Both the position numbers and the translations under genes were made by a program. Of a stretch of DNA of 5,083 nt, positions 1-5,083 are shown one piece after another; the stretch's first letter is position 1; every line of letters begins with the position of its first letter. The stretch covers positions 1 through 5,083 of the forward strand of contig DAOWDI010000076.1 in NCBI GenBank assembly GCA_030639105.1, read 5' to 3'. The stretch comes from Gammaproteobacteria bacterium. Its GTDB lineage: Bacteria; Pseudomonadota; Gammaproteobacteria; Ga0077536. Below the pieces are notes generated by a model that saw nothing but the letters and a program-made list of their open reading frames with translations, had not been told where the DNA came from and ran no database searches.

Positions 1-1146
1 ATCGCGGTCCAGATCGTGCTGGCCTGGCTGCTGACCCGGCTGCCCATCATGCGGCGCACCTTCAACGGCCTGAACGACGCTGTCCTTGCGCTACAAAACG
101 CGACGGAGAGTGGCAGCACTTTCGTCTTCGGATTTCTCGGCGGCGGACCACAACCGTTCCTCACCGATCCCCCGGGGAGTACCTATATCCTCGCTTTTCG
201 GGCACTACCCCTGATCCTGGTGCTCAGCGCGCTAACCGCTTTGCTTAACCACTGGCGGGTCCTGCCCACGGTGGTGCGTTTATTTTCGCTCCTGCTGGAG
301 AAGACATTCCACATCGGCGGTGCGGTTGGTCTCGGAGCTGCCGCAAATGTCTTTGTCGGGATGGTCGAGGCACCGTTATTCGTGCGGCCGTATCTCGTGC
401 GCCTCTCAAGGAGTGAACTATTCGTGCTTATGTGCACCGGCATGGCAACGATCGCAGGAACTGTACTGATCCTCTATGCCGGATTCCTTGCACCGATCAT
501 CCCTGATGCCATCGGCCATTTGCTCATCGCCTCTATAATCAGCGTTCCGGCGGCGATCGTCATGGCCCACATTATCGTGCCGGAAACCGAGCCGCCGACA
601 GACGGTCGCTGGGTACCGCCCGAGGAGACTTCGAGCGCCATTGCCGCCATCACCAACGGTACCCACAATGGTTTGCAACTATGCCTACACATCGCAGCAA
701 TGCTGATCGTACTGATCGCCCTGGTCAGCCTCATGAACATCATTCTATCGGTCTTATTGCCGTCGGTCGGCGGACAGCCGGTGAGCCTGGAACGGATCCT
801 GGGACTGATCATGGCGCCGATGGCCTGGTTAACCGGTATCCCGTGGTCGGATGCGCCGAGGGCCGGCCAATTCCTCGGCATCAAGACCGTAATAAACGAA
901 TTTATCGCCTACCGACAATTTGCGGACGTTGCCGCGGCTGAGTTTTCGCCGAGGTCGCGACTCATCATGCTGTACGCAATGAGCGGTTTCGCGAATATCG
1001 GCAGCTTAGGGATAATGATTGGCGGGATCGGTGCCATGGCGCCCGAACGCCGCAACGAAGTGATCAAACTTGGTCCGCTCGCGATAGTCGGCGGCACGTT
1101 GGCCACCTTGAGCACCGGCGCTGTGATCGGACTGCTAGAAATTTAG
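1..1146 (+). CDS. Concentrative nucleoside transporter (CNT/NupC family), 5' end missing
   Basis: Inner-membrane, cation-coupled importer of nucleosides. The frame is open from base 1, and the GTG/CTG codons near base 16 are internal, so the true start lies before the window. The 381 codons present compare with about 400 for the family, so only a few tens of residues are missing. Numbering from the codon at 16, visible family motifs are FVFGFLGGGPQPF (36-48), NVFVGMVEAP (111-120), GMATIAGTV (142-150), the NEF loop (294-296), and SGFANIGS followed by GGIGAMAPERR (323-346). Several hydrophobic segments lie between these. By comparison with Vibrio cholerae CNT, the conserved Glu295, Asn327 and Ser330 match the ribose-contacting residues. 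Asn111, Val114 and Thr145 fit the sodium-site region. The usual Gln-Thr before the first conserved Glu is Met-Val here, so substrate preference may differ. The gene ends 5 bases from the convergent DksA-like gene. The family call is secure; the exact substrate and coupling ion are not. Confidence 0.93.
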   Translation: MAVQIVLAWLLTRLPIMRRTFNGLNDAVLALQNATESGSTFVFGFLGGGPQPFLTDPPGSTYILAFRALPLILVLSALTALLNHWRVLPTVVRLFSLLLEKTFHIGGAVGLGAAANVFVGMVEAPLFVRPYLVRLSRSELFVLMCTGMATIAGTVLILYAGFLAPIIPDAIGHLLIASIISVPAAIVMAHIIVPETEPPTDGRWVPPEETSSAIAAITNGTHNGLQLCLHIAAMLIVLIALVSLMNIILSVLLPSVGGQPVSLERILGLIMAPMAWLTGIPWSDAPRAGQFLGIKTVINEFIAYRQFADVAAAEFSPRSRLIMLYAMSGFANIGSLGIMIGGIGAMAPERRNEVIKLGPLAIVGGTLATLSTGAVIGLLEI

Positions 1147-1151
1147 CGGAT

Positions 1152-1481
1152 CTACCGGGATTCTTTACACCTGACGCAGGCCGCCGCGAACGGAATCGCA
1201 TCCAGGCGTGCAGCTTCGATTTCTTCCCCGCATCTCACGCAAACCCCGAACTCGCCGCTGTCGATCCGACTGAGTGCGGCATCTATTGCACATAATTCAT
1301 CCTTAAGACTGTCGTCGAGTGCAAAGACAACTTCGTCATTTTGCCGTTCGGTCGCCTGCTCTTCGAAATCAGCGCTCAACGGTCCATCGTGATGTTTGAT
1401 ATGATCTTCGATACGCTTGAGCCGATCGCTCAGTTGTTGCCGCAAGCCTCTCAGTTTCGCCTCGAACTCAGCAGTATTCAT
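1152..1481 (-). CDS. Small DksA/TraR-family C4 zinc-finger protein
   Basis: This 109-residue protein belongs to the family that binds in the secondary channel of RNA polymerase and alters promoter open-complex stability. An amphipathic, charged helical region (about 3-31) and a second helix (about 44-74) would form the coiled coil. A C4 zinc finger follows, Cys81-x2-Cys84-x17-Cys102-x2-Cys105, with the same spacing as E. coli DksA. The protein is shorter than DksA (151 residues) and longer than TraR (73). Ungapped alignment from the zinc finger places Asp38, Glu41 and Ala43 at the DksA tip motif DxxDxA, so the second Asp is Glu. DksA Lys98 and Arg129, part of ppGpp site 2, align with Ala65 and Ile96, which suggests weak or no ppGpp dependence. 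The ATG at 1481 has AAAGGG 8 bases upstream. The gene lies 22 bases downstream of the CBS gene and is probably co-transcribed. It is unlikely to be the housekeeping DksA. Confidence 0.92.
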   Translation of the reverse strand: MNTAEFEAKLRGLRQQLSDRLKRIEDHIKHHDGPLSADFEEQATERQNDEVVFALDDSLKDELCAIDAALSRIDSGEFGVCVRCGEEIEAARLDAIPFAAACVRCKESR

Positions 1482-1489
1482 ATATTAAT

Positions 1490-1495
1490 CCCTTT
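1490..1495 (-). promoter_or_regulatory. Ribosome binding site of the DksA-like gene
   Basis: On the minus strand AAAGGG lies 8 bases before the ATG at 1481. It sits inside the 22-base gap after the CBS gene, so the DksA-like gene has its own ribosome binding site and does not rely on translational coupling. Confidence 0.65.
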
Positions 1496-1503
1496 GACTA
1501 CGT

Positions 1504-1953
1504 TTACGACGAACCACCAAGGCGCCATTGGCGCGCCAGCAAGCGGAATAGGTCAGATTCCGTAACCAAACCGACCAGGTTCTTCGACGAATCCAATACC
1601 GGTAGTCCACCCACTTTATTTTCGAGCATCAACTCGGCGGCGTATCCAACCTGGTCAGTCTGAAATACGACGATGGGGTCCCGTGTCATGACCAATTCCA
1701 CGACCAGCTTATCCAATGTTTCAGACAACTCCTTAAACGACAGATAGCGGCCGACTTCCACCGGCTTGAACTGTAAGATATCGCTCAACGTGATAATACC
1801 GATCAGACGACCGCCCTCCACTACCGGTATGCGCCGAATGTGATTCTTGGTCATCTTCTCATACGCTTGCGCGAGCGAGTCGTACTTTTCAAGCGTGATC
1901 AAAAAAGGTGTCATGCAATCAACAATCTGCATAGTTACAATGGGATCTTGCAT
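1504..1953 (-). CDS. Two-CBS-domain protein (probable adenine-nucleotide sensor)
   Basis: This 149-residue protein is made almost only of a tandem CBS pair (Bateman module). CBS1 spans about residues 11-61 and ends in GIITLSDIL (52-60). CBS2 spans about 86-138 and ends in GLVTESDLF (128-136). The Thr/Ser-x-x-Asp pattern with Asp58 and Asp134 is the typical ribose-binding site of CBS pairs that bind AMP, ATP or related ligands. A linker of about 25 residues joins the two. There is no membrane segment, signal peptide or catalytic domain, so it is probably a soluble regulatory protein; partner and ligand are unknown. I chose the ATG at 1953 because GGGG precedes it by 7 bases. The in-frame ATG at 1998 has no ribosome binding site and lies upstream of the predicted transcription start near 1972. 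The gene is followed after 22 bases by the DksA-like gene and preceded by an FNR-type operator, so oxygen-responsive co-expression is likely. Confidence 0.92.
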   Translation of the reverse strand: MQDPIVTMQIVDCMTPFLITLEKYDSLAQAYEKMTKNHIRRIPVVEGGRLIGIITLSDILQFKPVEVGRYLSFKELSETLDKLVVELVMTRDPIVVFQTDQVGYAAELMLENKVGGLPVLDSSKNLVGLVTESDLFRLLARQWRLGGSS

Positions 1954-1960
1954 TATCACG

Positions 1961-1965
1961 CCCCG
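1961..1965 (-). promoter_or_regulatory. Ribosome binding site deciding the CBS gene start
   Basis: The minus strand reads CGGGG, then seven bases, then the ATG at 1953. It is not a perfect AGGAGG, but it is the only G-rich tract at a suitable distance from any candidate start (1998, 1953 or 1932). Confidence 0.5.
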
Positions 1966-1979
1966 TATTTGCTTATGGC

Positions 1980-1985
1980 AGTGTA
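1980..1985 (-). promoter_or_regulatory. Predicted -10 element of the CBS-dksA promoter
   Basis: The minus-strand hexamer TACACT matches TATAAT at 4 of 6 positions, including the key first T, second A and last T. Its centre is 31 bases from the centre of the FNR-type palindrome at 2007-2020. This is close to the 32-base geometry of class II FNR promoters (operator at -41.5), and the operator takes the place of a -35 element. Transcription would start near 1972, giving a leader of about 19 bases that contains the ribosome binding site. The prediction rests on spacing and motif only. Confidence 0.5.
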
Positions 1986-2006
1986 GATCCGACCGCATCT
2001 GTTGCG

Positions 2007-2020
2007 TTGATCCAGATCAA
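2007..2020. promoter_or_regulatory. FNR/Anr/Dnr-type operator
   Basis: TTGATCCAGATCAA is a perfect match to the FNR consensus TTGAT-N4-ATCAA, with fully complementary half sites. FNR and its relatives (Anr, Dnr) bind this sequence; FNR/Anr use an oxygen-labile iron-sulfur cluster, while Dnr-type members respond to nitric oxide. It lies in the divergent region, centred 60 bases before the CBS start codon and about 41.5 bases before the predicted minus-strand transcription start, the class II activator position. Which family member acts here cannot be told from the site. A role on the plus-strand efflux genes is also possible. Confidence 0.78.
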
Positions 2021-2037
2021 TATCAGCCCCTTAGCGT

Positions 2038-3231
2038 ATGCGTATACGATCGGTCCGAGGCGCTCTGTGGGAACAACGAAGTGTTAAACTAATCCATTAC
2101 TTTAGCGATAGCAATGCGGCTGGGCCGAGCTTGAAAATAGTCATTAGGATCGTACTGATCGGCGCTGTTGTCGCGGGCTTATGGTTCGCGATGCAGTCGC
2201 TCATAACAAAAAGGGAAAAGGATTTGGCCGCCCAGGCGGCTAAGCCCCGGCCGTTGCCGACGATCGCCGTAGAAACAGTTACGGGTGAAACCTGGCAACG
2301 TTACCTATTCGCTATTGGCTCATTCACCGCCGTGCAGGACGTCAATGTCACGAACGAGGTAGAAGGCATAGTAACCTCAATCGACTTCGTTTCGGGGCAA
2401 CAAGTTAATGAAGGCGATGTGCTCGTTACGTTGGACACCAGTGTCGATACCGCCGAGCTCCAGGCGCTAAACGCCGAACAGCGCCTGCACGAATTGCAAT
2501 TCGAGCGATCCGAACGGCTAGTGGCTGAACACACGATCTCCAAATCTGAATTTGATATTGCCGCGGCCAAACGTGACGAAGCAACGGCAATGACGCGAGC
2601 AAAAGCCGCAAGCGTCCGCAAAAAAACGATCCGCGCGCCATTTGGCGGAACGCTTGGGATCCGTAAGATAGACCTGGGCGAATATCTGGATTCAGGATCC
2701 GAAATCGTCTCTTTACAGATGCTGACGCCAATCTATCTTGATTTCTCGATGCCGGAGCGATTCATCAGCCAGGTGTCGCTTGGACAGGTTGTTGAGGCGG
2801 AGGTCCATGCGTATCCGAGCGAAACCTTTCGCGGCAGGGTCACGGCCGTGGAGCCTGGCATCAATCGGGTAACTCTAAACATGCGTATCCGTGCAAAATT
2901 CGATAATCACGGCAGAAGGCTGCGCCCAGGTATGTTTGCGGAAATCCGCAATACCGTTGCCCAACGCGACGACGTCCTGACCATACCCCAAACCGCGGTT
3001 ACCTATACGCCTTACGGCAACTCTGTATTTGTCGTACGAGCCGAGGGCGCGCAACACCGGGTGTCGCGGCGCCAAATAGACACCGGGGAAGTCCGCTCGG
3101 GCCGGATCGCGGTGTTGCGAGGGCTGTCGGCGGGAGAGCAAATTGTGAGCGCCGGCCATAACAAACTGCGCAACGACATGTCGGTCCAGATCGAAGGATC
3201 CGAACAGTTTTCATCGCTCGTAAAAGACTAG
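2038..3231 (+). CDS. RND efflux pump periplasmic adaptor (membrane fusion protein, HlyD/AcrA type)
   Basis: This protein links an inner-membrane RND pump to an outer-membrane channel. Numbered from the ATG at 2038 (397 residues), one membrane anchor spans about 33-55. The first half of the lipoyl domain is about 104-133 (GQQVNEGDVLVTLD) and a short helical hairpin about 134-195. The second lipoyl half is about 197-227 (TIRAPFGGTLGIRK, then the GEYL turn), the beta-barrel about 230-305 (ending LRPGMFAEIR), and the membrane-proximal domain about 310-389. There is no lipobox cysteine, so it is anchored by the helix and not by lipid. The motif style resembles MexH-like adaptors. The start is uncertain: the ATG at 2038 has no ribosome binding site. 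A TTG at 2131 would place the anchor at the extreme N terminus, as is usual, and would shorten the protein to 366 residues. I give the longer form as the outer limit. The permease gene follows closely in one operon. Substrates cannot be told. Confidence 0.93.
   Translation: MRIRSVRGALWEQRSVKLIHYFSDSNAAGPSLKIVIRIVLIGAVVAGLWFAMQSLITKREKDLAAQAAKPRPLPTIAVETVTGETWQRYLFAIGSFTAVQDVNVTNEVEGIVTSIDFVSGQQVNEGDVLVTLDTSVDTAELQALNAEQRLHELQFERSERLVAEHTISKSEFDIAAAKRDEATAMTRAKAASVRKKTIRAPFGGTLGIRKIDLGEYLDSGSEIVSLQMLTPIYLDFSMPERFISQVSLGQVVEAEVHAYPSETFRGRVTAVEPGINRVTLNMRIRAKFDNHGRRLRPGMFAEIRNTVAQRDDVLTIPQTAVTYTPYGNSVFVVRAEGAQHRVSRRQIDTGEVRSGRIAVLRGLSAGEQIVSAGHNKLRNDMSVQIEGSEQFSSLVKD
2043..2048 (+). promoter_or_regulatory. 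Possible -10 element of the efflux operon promoter
   Basis: TATACG matches TATAAT at 4 of 6 positions and its centre is 32 bases from the centre of the FNR-type operator, the class II spacing. No good -35 hexamer is present at the usual distance. If used, transcription would start near 2055, downstream of the ATG at 2038, and would favour the TTG at 2131 as start of the adaptor gene. It lies in an 8-base palindrome (CGTATACG, 2041-2048) that overlaps the possible coding start, so chance is a real alternative. Confidence 0.25.
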
Positions 3232-3284
3232 AACCCGACTCAATATTATTCACGTGCGTGCCACCTATGGTGTCAATAGGTCCA

Positions 3285-5083
3285 GTGAAATTCACTGATA
3301 TTTTCATCGAACGTCCAGTGCTCGCGAGCGTCGTGAGTTTACTGATCCTGGTGCTGGGCCTGCGCGCAATCTTTGCGCTCGAGGTACGCCAATATCCCGA
3401 CACCAAGAATACGGTCGTTACCGTTACGACGACCTACCCGGGGGCAGGCGGTGAACTCATCAAGGGGTTCATAACAACTCCGTTGCAGCAAGCCATCGCT
3501 GAAGCTGACGGTATCGATTACCTGACGTCTAGCAGCCGCCAGGGTGTTTCCATGATCGAGGTCTATATGAAGCTCGATTACGACCCGAAGGACGCAATTG
3601 CCGAGATCCAGGCGAAGGTGGCAAGCCAACGCAATGTTCTACCGCGCGAGGCCGACGACCCGGTCATCGATTCACGCACGGGGGACACCGGCTCGCTGAT
3701 GTATATCGCCTTCTACAGTGCGAGCATGCATCCATCTCAGATCACCGATTATCTACTACGCGTCGTACGACCCCGACTGCAAGCGATCCCCGGCGTTGCG
3801 AAGGCGACAATGTTCGGACACAAGACCTTCGCTATGCGGGTGTGGCTCGATCCACGAAAAATGGCCGGCTTTGGTGTCACCGCGAACGACGTCCGGCAGG
3901 TTCTTTTGTCGAACAACTATCTCACAGGTGCGGGTGAAACCAAAAGCGAGTTCGTTGCCGTCGATCTCAGCGCCACCACCGACCTCACGCGGGTCGAGGA
4001 TTTCAACAATCTCGTGGTGAGGGTCGAAAACGATACGCTCATACGGCTGTCGGATGTGGCCGAGACCGAACTCGGCTCCGAGGATTATGATTCGGGCGGG
4101 TGGTACAACGGGCAAACCGCCGTTTATATCGGCATCGATCCGGTTCCGGGCAGCAATCCCCTCGACGTTGCACGCGGTGTTCATGCGAAGATCCCGGAAC
4201 TCAAGGCACAGATGCCTTTGGCAATGAAGGTCACGGTCCCTTTTGACGCGAGCGAATTCATCGAAGCATCAATCAATGAAGTATTCCGCACGCTCGGCGA
4301 AGCCATCCTGATCGTGCTGCTCGTTATCTTCATCTGCCTGGGTTCTCTACGTGCGGCATGCGTACCGGCCGTCGCCGTTCCGCTATCGCTCATCGGCGGC
4401 ACCTTTCTTATGCTCATTATGGGATTTTCCATCAACCTTCTGACCCTGCTTGCGATGGTCCTGTCGATTGGCCTCGTCGTCGACGACGCCATTGTTGTGG
4501 TGGAGAACGTCCATCGTCATATAGAAAATGGGAAATCGGCATTCGATGCGGCGATCGTCGGCGCCCGGGAGCTCTGGCTTCCAATCATCGCCATGACCAC
4601 GACACTAGTCGCCGTCTACGTACCCATCGGGTTCATGGGCGGGCTCGTCGGCTCGCTATTCATCGAATTCGCTTTCACCCTGGCGGGTGCGGTGATCCTC
4701 TCCGGCATCGTCGCTCTTACACTCTCGCCGATGCTGTGCGCGAAGGTATTCAAAGCCTCGCGCCACGGGTGGTTTGAACAAACAGTAGAAGATTCGTTCG
4801 GGCTCCTGGCGCGCATCTACGGTACGGTGCTACAGCGGGTATTGAATTTCACGTCGGTTATTATTGTGTCTGGCCTGGCTGTGCTGGTCTGTATTTACTT
4901 TCTCTTTACGATGGCGCAAAGCGAACTCGCTCCTACCGAGGACCAGAGCATCATCTATGTGTCGGGACGCGGCCCGGAAACCGCGACCGTCGAATATACG
5001 CGCCACTACGCACACAAGATGCTCGAAGTTTACGAAACCATCGAGGGCTATAAAGAGAGCTTCTTTATGCTGGGTTTTGGCGG
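3285..5083 (+). CDS. RND efflux permease (HAE1/AcrB type), 3' end missing
   Basis: Proton-driven inner-membrane pump subunit, the partner of the adaptor encoded just upstream. The 599 codons present are a little over half of the usual 1020-1050. From the GTG at 3285: N-terminal KFTDIFIERPVLA, TM1 about 10-30, then a porter region about 31-335 (YPGAGGELIKG; LQAIPGV). Further helices follow: TM2 about 338-358, TM3 361-384, TM4 385-408, TM5 432-453, TM6 462-486 and TM7 524-544. TM4 carries GLVVDDAIVVVENVHRHIE with Asp400 and Asp401, the proton-relay pair equal to AcrB Asp407/Asp408. The second porter half, TM8-12 and the relay lysine lie beyond the window. I prefer the GTG at 3285 because family members start directly before FTDIFI-x-RP and AGG lies 4 bases upstream. 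The ATG at 3267 would add six residues but has no ribosome binding site. The style is closest to MexI/TriC-like pumps. The frame is intact throughout. Confidence 0.95.
   Translation, partial: MKFTDIFIERPVLASVVSLLILVLGLRAIFALEVRQYPDTKNTVVTVTTTYPGAGGELIKGFITTPLQQAIAEADGIDYLTSSSRQGVSMIEVYMKLDYDPKDAIAEIQAKVASQRNVLPREADDPVIDSRTGDTGSLMYIAFYSASMHPSQITDYLLRVVRPRLQAIPGVAKATMFGHKTFAMRVWLDPRKMAGFGVTANDVRQVLLSNNYLTGAGETKSEFVAVDLSATTDLTRVEDFNNLVVRVENDTLIRLSDVAETELGSEDYDSGGWYNGQTAVYIGIDPVPGSNPLDVARGVHAKIPELKAQMPLAMKVTVPFDASEFIEASINEVFRTLGEAILIVLLVIFICLGSLRAACVPAVAVPLSLIGGTFLMLIMGFSINLLTLLAMVLSIGLVVDDAIVVVENVHRHIENGKSAFDAAIVGARELWLPIIAMTTTLVAVYVPIGFMGGLVGSLFIEFAFTLAGAVILSGIVALTLSPMLCAKVFKASRHGWFEQTVEDSFGLLARIYGTVLQRVLNFTSVIIVSGLAVLVCIYFLFTMAQSELAPTEDQSIIYVSGRGPETATVEYTRHYAHKMLEVYETIEGYKESFFMLGFG

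Noticed and set aside
183..884. Minus-strand open frames of 86 and 136 codons opposite the nucleoside transporter
   Set aside because: They overlap each other and the well-supported transporter, and their translations are arginine- and proline-rich or otherwise without domain signals.
1341..1565. Plus-strand open frame of 74 codons opposite the DksA-like and CBS genes
   Set aside because: It is a shadow of two well-supported minus-strand genes, with no ribosome binding site and no family features.
1504..1998. Longer CBS protein starting at the ATG at 1998 (164 residues)
   Set aside because: No ribosome binding site is present, the extra 15 residues add nothing to the CBS fold, and the predicted -10 and transcription start would lie inside the coding region.
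2034..2048. Tandem GCGTAT repeat and the 8-base palindrome CGTATACG
   Set aside because: Too short to call as a separate operator; noted only as part of the possible -10 region.
1847..2092. Plus-strand open frame of 81 codons across the CBS gene start and the divergent region
   Set aside because: It runs antisense to the CBS gene N terminus and through the promoter region, and its product shows no recognisable domain.
3232..3266. Possible terminator or promoter between the adaptor and permease genes
   Set aside because: The gap is short. The only inverted feature is a weak CACGTG-type palindrome without a T-run, so simple operon read-through is more likely.
3756..4492. Two long minus-strand open frames (142 and 103 codons) opposite the permease
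   Set aside because: The plus strand encodes an unmistakable RND permease here. The minus frames are low in family features and come from the codon bias of the real gene.

Overview
The window reads as a stretch of ordinary proteobacterial chromosome, most likely from a gammaproteobacterium or a relative. It is moderately GC-rich by eye and densely packed. It carries a DksA/TraR-type regulator, an RND efflux operon with a membrane-anchored adaptor, and a perfect FNR/Anr-type operator. No mobile element, CRISPR array, tRNA, rRNA or phage gene is visible. The taxonomic call is an inference from gene families and the operator only.

Layout from left to right: (1) 1-1146, plus strand, is the 3' part of a concentrative nucleoside transporter (CNT/NupC family) whose first codons lie before the window. 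(2) It ends tail to tail, 5 bases away, with a minus-strand pair running leftward from about 1972. This pair is a two-CBS-domain protein (1504-1953) followed 22 bases later by a small DksA/TraR-family zinc-finger protein (1152-1481). (3) The divergent intergenic region at about 1954-2130 holds TTGATCCAGATCAA, a perfect FNR-type palindrome. It is placed correctly for a class II activated promoter of the CBS-dksA pair. A second -10-like hexamer lies at nearly the mirror distance on the other side. (4) From 2038 or 2131, plus strand, comes an RND periplasmic adaptor, followed by an RND inner-membrane permease that runs off the right end.

How they may work together: the CBS and DksA-like proteins look like a small regulatory operon switched on by low oxygen, one probably sensing adenine nucleotides and one acting on RNA polymerase. 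The adaptor and permease form two of the three parts of a tripartite efflux pump; no outer-membrane channel gene is in the window. The nucleoside transporter belongs to a separate transcription unit. The most useful observation is the FNR-type operator, which fixes the CBS start codon and may also control the efflux operon. I found no convincing evidence of an entirely new system.
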